The translations under genes were made by a program, and so were the position numbers. Shown in pieces: positions 29,138-38,420 of a stretch of 64,000 nucleotides of DNA (its first letter is position 1; every line of letters starts with the position of its first letter). Under the pieces are notes generated by a model. That model was given only the letters and a program-made list of their open reading frames with translations. It did not search any database and was not told the DNA's origin. Source of the stretch: Flavobacteriales bacterium (GTDB lineage Bacteria; Bacteroidota; Bacteroidia; NS11-12g; UBA955); the NCBI GenBank assembly GCA_002737705.1, contig NSIM01000008.1, positions 1 to 64,000 of the forward strand. The letters run 5' to 3'.

Positions 29138-29168
29138 TTGCTTCTTATTTAAAATCATTCTAAATTTG
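29138..29168 (+). promoter_or_regulatory. Likely feoAB promoter, TTG-N20-TAAATTTG
   Basis: TTG (29138-29140) is followed after exactly 20 bp by TAAATTTG (29161-29168), an ideal Bacteroidetes promoter. The -7 element ends 7 nt before the feoA ATG, so the transcript would be leaderless or nearly so. A 19-bp palindrome lies inside the promoter. Confidence 0.6.
29147..29165. promoter_or_regulatory. 19-bp palindromic operator candidate overlapping the feoAB promoter
   Basis: ATTTAAAATCATTCTAAAT is a palindrome with eight of nine arm positions paired about a central C. It sits between the -33 and -7 elements and overlaps the latter, the ideal place for a repressor. Size and symmetry resemble Fur-type boxes, though the bases do not match the E. 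coli Fur consensus well. A metal-responsive repressor of feoAB is inferred. Confidence 0.5.
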
Positions 29169-29175
29169 TTCCCAG

Positions 29176-29433
29176 ATGGAAGCAACAGCAGATTTGCTCT
29201 TACAAGGGGAAAAAGCAAAAATTACTGGGTTGGAAGACGGACAATTTTCTCAAAAACTTGCCGAAATGGGCTGTGTCCCCGGTACTGAAATCATTCGATT
29301 GTATCAATCTTCTCGGGGTTCTTGCATTGCATACCGCATTGATACCTATCTTTTGGGCCTCAGAAAAGAAGAAGCCCGCATGATTAAAGTAATGCCTTTT
29401 GTTCCAGACCCTCTGCCCGAAAATACCGTATGA
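29176..29433 (+). CDS. feoA: Ferrous iron transport protein A
   Basis: The 85-residue protein has the SH3-like FeoA fold: GEKAKITGLEDG, the AEMGCVPGTEI turn, and GLRKEEARMIKV near the end. FeoA is a small cytoplasmic protein needed for FeoB-driven Fe(II) uptake. The ATG lies right after the promoter. Its stop overlaps the feoB start by 4 bp (ATGA), which couples translation. Confidence 0.92.
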   Translation: MEATADLLLQGEKAKITGLEDGQFSQKLAEMGCVPGTEIIRLYQSSRGSCIAYRIDTYLLGLRKEEARMIKVMPFVPDPLPENTV

Positions 29434-31400
29434 AAGCTACCAGAAGCTTTTCAATGGTCGGAAATCCCAATTGCGGAAAATCTAATCTTTTCAATCGCCT
29501 AACAGGGCTAACTCAGAAAATCAGTAATTTGCCCGGTACAACGGTTGAAGCCTGCTCGGGTAGCTTCAGTATCGATAAAGAAAAGTATTCAATTCAAGAC
29601 CTCCCTGGTATTTACAGTTTATTTACAAAAACAGAAGATGAGCGTCTGGTAGTTGAGCACCTTATAGGAAAGGGAGCAAATAAGCCAGATGCTATCCTAT
29701 TTGTCATTGATGCTTCCAATTTGCGCCGAAATCTATTGCTGTTTTCGCAAGTTTCTGAATTGGGTATCCCGACAGCTTGCGTGCTCACAATGGAAGACAC
29801 GGCTATTCGTCGAGGGATAGAAATTAAATTACCAGAATTAGAGATGGCATTGGGAGTACCCTGCGTGTTTTTCAATCCCCGAAAAGAAAAAAATACTGAT
29901 ACAGTTCGAGAAATACTGAAACAACCGCGTGCCCCTAAATTATTTGGAAGCGATACCGACCTTTTAAATCGACTTTTACTGTATAGTAAAGGCAAAACAA
30001 TTGCTGGATTGTCTGAAGAAACATTGCGTCGATACATCGATATTGAAAAAATTATCAAACAAACCACCATAAAACATCCCGTGGGTGTAAAAAGTTTAAC
30101 CCTAAAAATTGATCGCTGGGTTACACATAAAATTGGAGGATATGCAATTTTTGGAATTATAATGATGGCACTTTTCCAGGGAGTATTTAGTTTGGCAACC
30201 AAACCAATGGAATGGATTACGAATTGTTTTCATTGGATTTCTAGAGGAATTGAAGATATTTTACCCGCTGGAATGGTTTCCAATTTCATAACCCATGGTT
30301 TGCTTGTTGGATTAGAAGGTGTTTTGGTATTTGTCCCCCAAATTTTTATTTTGTTTTTCCTGATCGGCCTGTTAGAAGACACCGGATACATGGTTCGTGC
30401 AAGTTTTATTACAGATAGATTAATGCAAAAAGTGGGTCTAAATGGCCGCAGTATTATTCCGATGGTTGGCGGATTTGCCTGTGCAATTCCCAGCATTATG
30501 GCTACCCGAAATATAAAAAGCAAAAGCGAACGCTTGGCGACCATGCTCATTATACCCCTTATGAGTTGCAGCGCACGCCTACCAGTATATGTATTATTGG
30601 TTTCTGTAGCCATTCCATTCAAACAATTTTGGGGACCCTTCCATGCCCAATCATTGGTTATTACGAGTGCCTATATGTCGGGTATCACCCTGGCGTTATT
30701 GCTGGCTCTGGCATTTCGATTGTTAAAAAGAAAACAAACCCAATCAGAGTTTATATTGGAACTCCCAACATACCAAAAACCACGCCTTCAAACTGTATTA
30801 CAACAAGCATGGCTTAAATGTGTTTCTTTTATATCCGAGGCGGGAAAAGTAATTATTGTCATTTCTATGATACTCTGGTTTCTGTCTAATTTTGGACCAT
30901 CCGAATCGATGAAACGGGCCAAAGACGAGGGTGCTATTTTATCACAATTAGATTCAAACCACGCATCGGAAATTTGCACAAATCTGAGATTAGAGGCAAG
31001 TTATGCTGGCCATCTTGGGAAGTTTATGGAACCGGCCATCGAGCCCCTCGGTTACGATTGGAAAACCGGTATTGCATTGATTACCTCCTTTGCTGCCCGT
31101 GAGGTATTTGTTGGAACAATGGCAACCCTATTTCAATCAGACAAAGACAAACCATCGGGAATAATAGAAAAAATGCAAGCGGAAAAAAATCCTAGCACTG
31201 GAAAACCACTCTATGGACTACCGTATGCCCTGAGTTTGATTATTTTCTATGCCTTTGCGCTGCAATGCATGAGTACAATGGCTGTTATTAAACGAGAGAC
31301 TGAATCTTGGAAATGGCCTATCGTGTTATTTTTTGCTTATGGATTGATCGCATATCTCGGCGCTTATTTCGTATTTCAACTGTCAACTCTAATTCAATAA
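29430..31400 (+). CDS. feoB: Ferrous iron transporter B
   Basis: The N-terminal GTPase shows G1 GNPNCGKSNLFNRLTG, the G2 Thr in LPGTTVEA and G3 DLPG. The G4 position reads TMED where NxxD is usual. The membrane part has gate and core blocks (MVGGFACAIPSIMATRNI, SCSARLPVYVLLVS, SFAAREVFVGTMATLFQ). It imports Fe(II) through the inner membrane. At 656 residues it is on the short side of the family (about 650-770). It is co-transcribed with feoA and ends about 90 bp before rpoD. Confidence 0.95.
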   Translation: MKATRSFSMVGNPNCGKSNLFNRLTGLTQKISNLPGTTVEACSGSFSIDKEKYSIQDLPGIYSLFTKTEDERLVVEHLIGKGANKPDAILFVIDASNLRRNLLLFSQVSELGIPTACVLTMEDTAIRRGIEIKLPELEMALGVPCVFFNPRKEKNTDTVREILKQPRAPKLFGSDTDLLNRLLLYSKGKTIAGLSEETLRRYIDIEKIIKQTTIKHPVGVKSLTLKIDRWVTHKIGGYAIFGIIMMALFQGVFSLATKPMEWITNCFHWISRGIEDILPAGMVSNFITHGLLVGLEGVLVFVPQIFILFFLIGLLEDTGYMVRASFITDRLMQKVGLNGRSIIPMVGGFACAIPSIMATRNIKSKSERLATMLIIPLMSCSARLPVYVLLVSVAIPFKQFWGPFHAQSLVITSAYMSGITLALLLALAFRLLKRKQTQSEFILELPTYQKPRLQTVLQQAWLKCVSFISEAGKVIIVISMILWFLSNFGPSESMKRAKDEGAILSQLDSNHASEICTNLRLEASYAGHLGKFMEPAIEPLGYDWKTGIALITSFAAREVFVGTMATLFQSDKDKPSGIIEKMQAEKNPSTGKPLYGLPYALSLIIFYAFALQCMSTMAVIKRETESWKWPIVLFFAYGLIAYLGAYFVFQLSTLIQ

Positions 31401-31430
31401 AGACACCAAAAACTTGTCGATTTTATTCCG

Positions 31431-31438
31431 TATTTTTG
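31431..31438 (+). promoter_or_regulatory. Candidate -7 element for rpoD
   Basis: TATTTTTG matches TAnnTTTG 53 nt before the rpoD ATG. The nearest upstream TTG is only 14 bp away, shorter than usual, so the -33 part is uncertain. Confidence 0.35.
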
Positions 31439-31491
31439 CATGATTGTATATTAGGCTATACGAACCCTTTTAAAAAAATCAATTTCCCTAC

Positions 31492-32355
31492 ATGAGGCAA
31501 CTAAAAATTTCAAAACAATTTACCAATCGCGAAAACAAATCATTAGACAAATACCTCAATGAAATTTCCAAAGTGCCAATGATTGTTGCACAAGAGGAGG
31601 TAGAATTGGCTCGTAGAATTAGGGAGGGTGATCAAGCAGCCTTGGAAAAATTGGTAAATTCCAACTTGCGATTTGTGGTTTCTGTATCAAAACAATATCA
31701 AAATCAGGGGCTTACATTGGGTGATTTGATCAATGAAGGCAATATGGGTTTAATCAAAGCCGCCAAACGTTTTGATGAAACACGCGGTTTTAAATTTATT
31801 TCTTATGCGGTTTGGTGGATTCGTCAAAGTATTCTTCAGGCCTTGGCTGATCAAAGTCGTATCGTTCGATTGCCCTTAAATAAAGTGGGTAGTTTGGGGA
31901 GAATCACCCAAGCCTCGGCCCGATTAGAGCAAAAATTGGAACGCGAACCCACTCCCCATGAAATTGCCGAATTATTGGAAATTTCCATTTCAGAAGTTGA
32001 AAATGCCCTTCGTTCTAGCGGAAGACATCTGAGTATCGATGCGCCATTGGCTGAAGGAGAGGACAATACATTGCTGGGCGTAATCAACCAAAACGATGAA
32101 CCCCATCCCGATGCCCCGATGTTGAATGAGTCATTGCAAAATGAAATAAACCGGGTAATTTCTACCTTGAGTGACAAAGAACGAGATGTTTTGAAATACT
32201 ATTTTGGTTTGGACGGAAATGCAGCGCATACACTCGAAGATATTTCTGAAAAAGTAGGATTAACCCGCGAACGTGTTCGCCAGATTAAGGAAAAAGCCCT
32301 GCGCAGATTGCGCAAATCAAGCAAAAGTAAAATTCTTAAAACGTACTTAGGATAA
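31492..32355 (+). CDS. rpoD: Primary sigma factor (RpoD/SigA family, short Bacteroidetes form)
   Basis: Regions 1.2 to 4.2 are complete: [13 protein letters not shown], region 2 [21 protein letters not shown] and [15 protein letters not shown], region 3, and region 4 with [19 protein letters not shown]. There is no region 1.1, as in Bacteroidetes housekeeping sigma factors of about 287 residues. It directs RNA polymerase to TTG/TAnnTTTG promoters, the type found repeatedly in this window. It follows feoAB but has its own promoter-like sequence. Confidence 0.95.
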   Translation: MRQLKISKQFTNRENKSLDKYLNEISKVPMIVAQEEVELARRIREGDQAALEKLVNSNLRFVVSVSKQYQNQGLTLGDLINEGNMGLIKAAKRFDETRGFKFISYAVWWIRQSILQALADQSRIVRLPLNKVGSLGRITQASARLEQKLEREPTPHEIAELLEISISEVENALRSSGRHLSIDAPLAEGEDNTLLGVINQNDEPHPDAPMLNESLQNEINRVISTLSDKERDVLKYYFGLDGNAAHTLEDISEKVGLTRERVRQIKEKALRRLRKSSKSKILKTYLG

Positions 32356-32478
32356 TTCAAAAACACTTCCCTTTGGTGGTGGGTATTGGAATAGTCTTCT
32401 CCGTAAAATTTCCCCTATAAAATAATCGCCTGGTTTGTTTCTGATGCCAAGCGGAACAGTCGCAAGAACGCTACTGCA

Positions 32479-32514
32479 CCTCTATTAAGAGGGGCCATAG
32501 GATAAAAAATCCTA
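32479..32514. terminator. Two small hairpins between convergent genes, possible terminator
   Basis: CCTCT-ATTA-AGAGG (32479-32492) and TAGGAT-AAAAA-ATCCTA (32498-32514) are adjacent hairpins in the 162-bp gap between rpoD and the convergent giant gene. Neither is followed by a clear T-run, so their role as terminators is tentative. Confidence 0.35.
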
Positions 32515-32517
32515 CAA

Positions 32518-35500
32518 CTAACGCAACACAGTTACAGAGCCCCGAAATACATTCATCTTTCCATCAATATAACGGAAAGAAACTGCATAGGCATATGAAC
32601 CTTCTAATACCGGTTTGCCCAGCTTGTCAAGGCCTTTCCAACCCATGGTTGGATCGGTAGTAGAAAACAAAATTTCACCCCATCGATTGAGTATTGTCAT
32701 CCGGTATTTGGATATTCCAAAGGATTGATAGGGCTTGAATTCTTCATTTAGGCCATCAATATTGGGAGAAAATGCATTGGGCAACCACCATAATAATTCT
32801 GGCTTCAAGAAAATATTCTTTTCAATGGTATCACTGCAACCTGAATTATTGATTGCCTCAAGTCGAACTTTAAAATCACCGGTACCGGAGAAGGTCATGA
32901 AAAAGGGTAGCCCAGAAGTAGATGTTTGGTTGTCTTGGAATAGCCAATTGAACCCATCTGTATATTTTCCTGTGAATGTAAATTTCCAATCGGTTTCTAA
33001 TCCCCGTGATAACAAATACTCAAAATCAAAATCGGCAACAGGTTTAGGGGAAACTAGAATAGGTAATTGGGGGGATTTGGTTTCACAGCCCATATTTGAA
33101 ATAGCCTTCAAACCAACATTGTAATTTCCATCTTTCGAATATGTATGCATTGGATTGGCGGTATTAGCGGTAAAACCGTCACCAAAGTTCCATTCGTACG
33201 ATGCAATACTGCCTCTATTGACTTTGGCAATAGACAAGAATTTGATGGGTGTTTCTGCACACGCATTGTTACCCGAAATACTTAAGCGAGGATGCTCATT
33301 TACACGCAATAACAGTGTTTTTTCTGTTCCGCATCCTTTGTCAGAAATGGCTTTCAATATTATGGAATAATTGCCTGTATCTGGAAATGTTTGTGCAGGA
33401 ATGGCCTTAATACTGGACAAAATTGCTTTGTTAAGCAACCAAGAATACGCCACTCCAGAAGCAGAATTTTCGGCGGTGGTATTTGTAAATGTGAACGCAT
33501 TTCCAATTAAACATTGTTCCGGATTATTGACCGTAAAATTTGATTTGGGCAAGGGCCATACATTCACCGATTTGGTTAAAGAATCGCGACAACCCAAAGA
33601 AGAATAAATGACCAATTTTACATCGTATTTACCAGGGTTTAGATATTCTTTATTGGTAACGTTTTTGGTTGTTTCAAAAGTCCCATCTGCCAAAGTCCAC
33701 TTGCTTGTATAGGTAGATCCTAATACCGTATTGTCGGTAAAAGTAAATTTGTGGCCCGTCAAGCAAGCCGTATCCTTACTGGTTGTAAAAGCAGTTTTTG
33801 GTGTTTCAACAACAGAAACAACAAAGGATACCGAATCATAGCAACCCGCTTCTGTTTCAATGGAGTGAAATACCCGATACTTTCCGACTGCCGCAAACGA
33901 ATGAGAAAATGAATCCAATGTACTTGATTTTCCGTCCGAAATTTTCCAACTATGGGTTACATTGCTTCCACCAGTCCATGGGAATTTTTGTTTAAAAATA
34001 AATTTATTCCCAACCAAACACTGGGATGCCGAGGATGAAATATCGGCTTTTGGCATAGCAAATATTTCAATGTTTCGCTGGAATGAGTCCTTACATCCAT
34101 CTGTAGTTGTTGCAATAATTCTCACCCAATATTTCCCCACTGCGGGAAATGTTTTGTTGGGGACAGATTTTGCAAAATTGATTGTTCCATCTTGATATTT
34201 CCAATCGGCTCGAAGATTGAGCTTGGCATTCGAGGGCGCTTTACTGGCGTCTTCAAATGAGAAGAAATGATTAAAATAGCAGGCGTTAGAATCGGTCACA
34301 GTAAAATTCGCTTTGGGTTCAGGTGCAACAAATACTGTGGCTGTGTCAATATCAGTGCAACCAAAATCTGAGGTGTTTTTCAAGATAACACGGTACCAAC
34401 CTGTATCGGTAAATTTCACTGATTTTAACATCGATGAGGTAGCGGTCGAATTTATGCCGTATCTCCATTCACTGGTATAGTATCCAGAAACTATGGTGCT
34501 TTTGTCGGTAAAATCAAATTCATTGGCTTTTAAACAAATATTCTTTTTATTTACGTCAATCTTGTTTACAGGTGCCGGTCGAACAATAAAGGTTGAATCG
34601 GCAGTATCCCTACAACCAAAAGGGGTAATGGTTATCAATCGAACCTTGAATGTATCAGCAATTTTATAAGTATGTGTTGCTTTATATGGCGCAACAGTAT
34701 CGGTTGCCCCATTTCCGTATAGCCAAATAGACTTGCCAACCCCTTCTTTACTTTGAGAGGAATCAAAAAAGCTTATTTTTTGATTTTGGCAAAAATAGGA
34801 ACCTGAACTGGCAATTTTTGCCAAAGGATAAGGATAGACGACCAACAATGTATCCAAAGTATCGGCACAACCCTTTTTTGATTGAACAATATAACGCAAT
34901 TCATTTTTGCTAATCGTATCAAATTTGTAACGAAAAAAAACAGAATCGCTAAAAAAATAAGTGCCCAATCCAAACAATCCCTTGGAATTATCTTTTATGC
35001 GCCATAATGAGGTTTTTCGGGAATCGTTATTGTATTTGGTGCCATCCCGCATAGCAAATTTATTGGTCTTGTAACACATGTCGAGCGAATCGAACGAAAT
35101 GGCAGCAACAATGGCATCAGCCCTACGAACTATAGTCGAATCAATGCTTACACAATTTGTAGAAGTATCGGTGACCTTTAACCACACCTTTCCTTCCTTA
35201 TTTGCGGTAAAGGTTTTTAGTTTACTGGAATCATGCCATTTATAGATAAATTTATTCGTGTATGGAGCGGTTAAGGTTAGTTTTATGGCAGACGCACATT
35301 GGGTTGTGGTATCGTTAAAAGATAAAATAGGACCTTGTTTAACTGTGACAATCTTACTCCTTGTGATGGTATCAATTGAACCACATTGAATTTCAACAGG
35401 TATTTTTACAACCACATAAAAAGTGCCAATTCTTTTGAATTTATGTTTTACAACTTTGCCTGTATCTATGGGTGAACCATCTCCGAAGTTCCATAAATAT

Positions 35501-37035
35501 CCTTTGATTTTGGGTTTTCCTACGACCACAGCCTCCAACTTGACATCTTCTCCCGGACATTGCGTCTTGCGGGTTAATTTGATATCATAATTTATATTTT
35601 CAAACAGTGCGCCTGCCGAATAAGAATAACTCTCATAAGGCCCTACACCATAAGCTACAGCCAAAAAACCACTATCGCACTCGATTGCATTTGAACTGGG
35701 ATTGGCAACAGACACCAAGGCGTAGGAGTATTTATTATCACACACCACATCCGTAAAACTTGAAGCTGCCATAAATTTACCATTGAGTTTAACCGCATTT
35801 TTCGCGCCTTTATCGATAAGAATATTCACATAGTGTCTATTCATATTTGATGTCGTGGCCGTACCTACTAAAGTTTTTAGCAAGCGTTGCTTTACATCAG
35901 GCATAATAAAAATAGCAGGATCACCATTGGTACCTCCTAGGCCAGAACAAGCCCCATTTTTCATATATTGAACAACATAAGCTTGCTTGCTGGTTTTGAT
36001 GCAAACCGCTTTGGCAGAACTAACATTTTGGTATATCCATTGACCTTTTCTAAGAATGGTGTAGGATAAAGTCCCATCTATATAAACATTGGTAGAATCA
36101 TACGCTGCCACTACCTTGTATACATACCCATTTGCTTGACCAAAAAATGGCATTAATATATAATTAGTACCCAAAGCCAAAGTTGGAATCACTTGCGTGT
36201 ACAAGTGATCACGACCATTGGTACCCGATCCACAATTTCCTTTTGTAACGTGGGCTGCACGAGATCCCGAAAAAACATTGATCTTTCCACAACCTTCGAC
36301 TACCCGCACACGGGTACCTGTCAAATCACCCTTTAATGCCCCAGTTGTACTCCACGAAGTAGCCGCAGGGTCTGTATTGGTTGATCCTTCAGATGATTTT
36401 GATTGTACTTGGTATACTTGGCCCTTATTTAAGGTTACTGTAAATGCAGTACCTGCCACATTGCCACCTTTGGTTGTTGCAGTTGGTGTTATCTCGACTT
36501 TAACACTATTGTCCATGCCAATCACAACAAATTCACTTTCGGCATAGTTGGAACTAATCTGTGCATTCGGAGGGAAACTGCATACAAAAAATTCTGGTGA
36601 TGGGGGAATACTTTCATAAGGCATTACAAAAGTTGCATCAGTACGATTTAATTCCAAATTCATGCAATACACATTTACCAAATCTTTTGCGACTATACGC
36701 AACCCTTTTTTACTATTGACGTCTGATGAACCGAATTCAGACCCAGTTGGGTAATAATAGGTTTTATCAACTTCAATGCGGTTAACCCTTCCAGCCGTAA
36801 TCTTGACGGTTTGATTCGAACCAGAAACTCGGGGATTGTCTAATACAATAGAAGTATTCACTTCTGAGGTAACAAAAATGAGCAAGGTATCGGGCAAAGA
36901 GCCTGTTCGAACTTCCATCTCCATAAAACTCATGAAGAAAGTTTTACCAGTAGAAGAAATTTGAGCACCCGCATCGGCAGTAAATACCAAAAAATATATT
37001 GCCAAACTTAAAAATATGCGGTGAAAGGATTTCAT
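32518..37035 (-). CDS. Giant secreted protein: IgGFc-binding-like head, PKD/Ig repeats, T9SS type B tail
   Basis: The 1,505-residue protein has a signal peptide (cleavage near TADAGA, about residue 24). A head domain at about 60-490 resembles the IgGFc-binding protein N-terminal domain (YESIPPSPEFFVCSFPPN, INVFSGSRAA, HLYTQVIPTLALGTNY). About ten or eleven PKD or Ig-like repeats of about 80 residues follow, each with a Cys pair (for example GYLWNFGDGSPI, SYEWNFGDGFTAN). The last 95 residues are the gliding-motility or type B sorting domain (WWLPNAFSPNIDGLNEEFKP ... GSVTVLR). It is exported by T9SS and probably surface-attached for adhesion. It is not in an operon. Confidence 0.87.
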   Translation of the reverse strand: MKSFHRIFLSLAIYFLVFTADAGAQISSTGKTFFMSFMEMEVRTGSLPDTLLIFVTSEVNTSIVLDNPRVSGSNQTVKITAGRVNRIEVDKTYYYPTGSEFGSSDVNSKKGLRIVAKDLVNVYCMNLELNRTDATFVMPYESIPPSPEFFVCSFPPNAQISSNYAESEFVVIGMDNSVKVEITPTATTKGGNVAGTAFTVTLNKGQVYQVQSKSSEGSTNTDPAATSWSTTGALKGDLTGTRVRVVEGCGKINVFSGSRAAHVTKGNCGSGTNGRDHLYTQVIPTLALGTNYILMPFFGQANGYVYKVVAAYDSTNVYIDGTLSYTILRKGQWIYQNVSSAKAVCIKTSKQAYVVQYMKNGACSGLGGTNGDPAIFIMPDVKQRLLKTLVGTATTSNMNRHYVNILIDKGAKNAVKLNGKFMAASSFTDVVCDNKYSYALVSVANPSSNAIECDSGFLAVAYGVGPYESYSYSAGALFENINYDIKLTRKTQCPGEDVKLEAVVVGKPKIKGYLWNFGDGSPIDTGKVVKHKFKRIGTFYVVVKIPVEIQCGSIDTITRSKIVTVKQGPILSFNDTTTQCASAIKLTLTAPYTNKFIYKWHDSSKLKTFTANKEGKVWLKVTDTSTNCVSIDSTIVRRADAIVAAISFDSLDMCYKTNKFAMRDGTKYNNDSRKTSLWRIKDNSKGLFGLGTYFFSDSVFFRYKFDTISKNELRYIVQSKKGCADTLDTLLVVYPYPLAKIASSGSYFCQNQKISFFDSSQSKEGVGKSIWLYGNGATDTVAPYKATHTYKIADTFKVRLITITPFGCRDTADSTFIVRPAPVNKIDVNKKNICLKANEFDFTDKSTIVSGYYTSEWRYGINSTATSSMLKSVKFTDTGWYRVILKNTSDFGCTDIDTATVFVAPEPKANFTVTDSNACYFNHFFSFEDASKAPSNAKLNLRADWKYQDGTINFAKSVPNKTFPAVGKYWVRIIATTTDGCKDSFQRNIEIFAMPKADISSSASQCLVGNKFIFKQKFPWTGGSNVTHSWKISDGKSSTLDSFSHSFAAVGKYRVFHSIETEAGCYDSVSFVVSVVETPKTAFTTSKDTACLTGHKFTFTDNTVLGSTYTSKWTLADGTFETTKNVTNKEYLNPGKYDVKLVIYSSLGCRDSLTKSVNVWPLPKSNFTVNNPEQCLIGNAFTFTNTTAENSASGVAYSWLLNKAILSSIKAIPAQTFPDTGNYSIILKAISDKGCGTEKTLLLRVNEHPRLSISGNNACAETPIKFLSIAKVNRGSIASYEWNFGDGFTANTANPMHTYSKDGNYNVGLKAISNMGCETKSPQLPILVSPKPVADFDFEYLLSRGLETDWKFTFTGKYTDGFNWLFQDNQTSTSGLPFFMTFSGTGDFKVRLEAINNSGCSDTIEKNIFLKPELLWWLPNAFSPNIDGLNEEFKPYQSFGISKYRMTILNRWGEILFSTTDPTMGWKGLDKLGKPVLEGSYAYAVSFRYIDGKMNVFRGSVTVLR

Positions 37036-37199
37036 TTGGTTTTTTTGTGTTGTTACTGAAGGTTAACGAATCAAAATATTAATGCACACTTAACTTACCA
37101 ACCATATAGACAATTGTTTTGTCTGAAAGGTTGTATTGATTGTGAAAATTAATAACTCCGAATTTACGTATTATTGGTTGAATTAGGTCCATTTGAAAG

Positions 37200-38390
37200 T
37201 CAAAAAGAAATAACTCCACTAAATACGATTTCACCCTCAAGATATAGTGCTATAAACTGACCTGGGCTTACCGATTTTTGGGGTTCTTGAAAAAGGACAT
37301 TATATCCATTTTGAGATTCCAATAATTGACAAAAAAACAACTCTTGGCGATACCGAAAACGGCCCTGGACAATGTCTAAGCCCAACACTTTTTGGGTTAC
37401 ACTCGGCCTGAGCCAATGCGCCTCTTCATTATGGATAAACAATCCCGCAGAATACAAGCCGAAGTGATCTTCCCCTTGTCCGACAAAAATGAGATTTTTC
37501 TCTACGTCGGTATGAAGTACAAATAAAGGCAATGTTTTTCCACCTATTTTCAGTCCTTTTCGCTGGCCACGGGTAAAATAATATGCCCCCTGGTGACGAG
37601 AAATATACTGCCCATCTATTGCAACAAATTTCGCATGCCATAGGTTTTTATCTGTAAGTCCTGTTCTTGATATTACATTTTGCCAATGTGTTTTGACTGC
37701 CGGAGATTCGCTATCAATTTCAATCACATCACCTTCTTTTGCTTGCAATTTCTGTTGCAAAAATTCGGGAAGCCTAACATGTCCGATGAAACACAATCCC
37801 TGGCTATCCTTTTTTGACGCTATAGACAAAGCCGTTTGTGCAGCCAATTGTCTCACCTCTGATTTCTGCATTTCCCCGATGGGGAAAAGTGCTTTAGACA
37901 ATTGAAATTGATTCAATTGACATAAAAAATAACTTTGGTCTTTGTTGGGGTCTTTGCCCATCAACAATCGAAATTCTTCATTCCCATTCACCCATACCGA
38001 TTCTTTGCGCGCATAATGGCCTGTGGCCACAAAATCTGCCCCAAGCTTGAGGGCTTCCTCCAAAAAAATCGAAAATTTGATTTCCCTATTACACAAAATA
38101 TCGGGGTTGGGTGTCCTGCCTTTGCCGTATTCGTCAAACATATAATCAACGATGCGTGTTTTATATACTTCACTTAAATCAAGAATCTGAAAAGGAATGC
38201 CGAGATGTTCAGCAACCAACATAGCGTCTCGACTGTCTTCAATCCATGGACATTCATCTTCTAAGGTAACGCTGGCGTCATTCCAATTGCGCATATACAG
38301 GCCAATTACATCATGTCCCTGTTGCTTTAAAATCAATGCTACAACTGAGCTATCCACTCCGCCACTCATGCCCACAACAATCCTTGCCAT
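37200..38390 (-). CDS. mnmA: tRNA-specific 2-thiouridylase
   Basis: The PP-loop GMSGGVDSSVVA opens the protein. The two catalytic cysteines sit in PNPDILCNREIKF and GLCFIG. ATGHYAR and FTRGQRKGLKIGG are further family blocks. MnmA makes 2-thiouridine at the wobble position of tRNA Lys, Glu and Gln using sulfur relayed from a desulfurase. The length of 396 residues is slightly above the E. coli protein (368). It ends 164 bp before the giant gene start; the spacer between holds nothing I recognise. Confidence 0.95.
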   Translation of the reverse strand: MARIVVGMSGGVDSSVVALILKQQGHDVIGLYMRNWNDASVTLEDECPWIEDSRDAMLVAEHLGIPFQILDLSEVYKTRIVDYMFDEYGKGRTPNPDILCNREIKFSIFLEEALKLGADFVATGHYARKESVWVNGNEEFRLLMGKDPNKDQSYFLCQLNQFQLSKALFPIGEMQKSEVRQLAAQTALSIASKKDSQGLCFIGHVRLPEFLQQKLQAKEGDVIEIDSESPAVKTHWQNVISRTGLTDKNLWHAKFVAIDGQYISRHQGAYYFTRGQRKGLKIGGKTLPLFVLHTDVEKNLIFVGQGEDHFGLYSAGLFIHNEEAHWLRPSVTQKVLGLDIVQGRFRYRQELFFCQLLESQNGYNVLFQEPQKSVSPGQFIALYLEGEIVFSGVISF

Positions 38391-38420
38391 TGAGCAAAGT
38401 TCGGAATAGTTTTCCGATAA

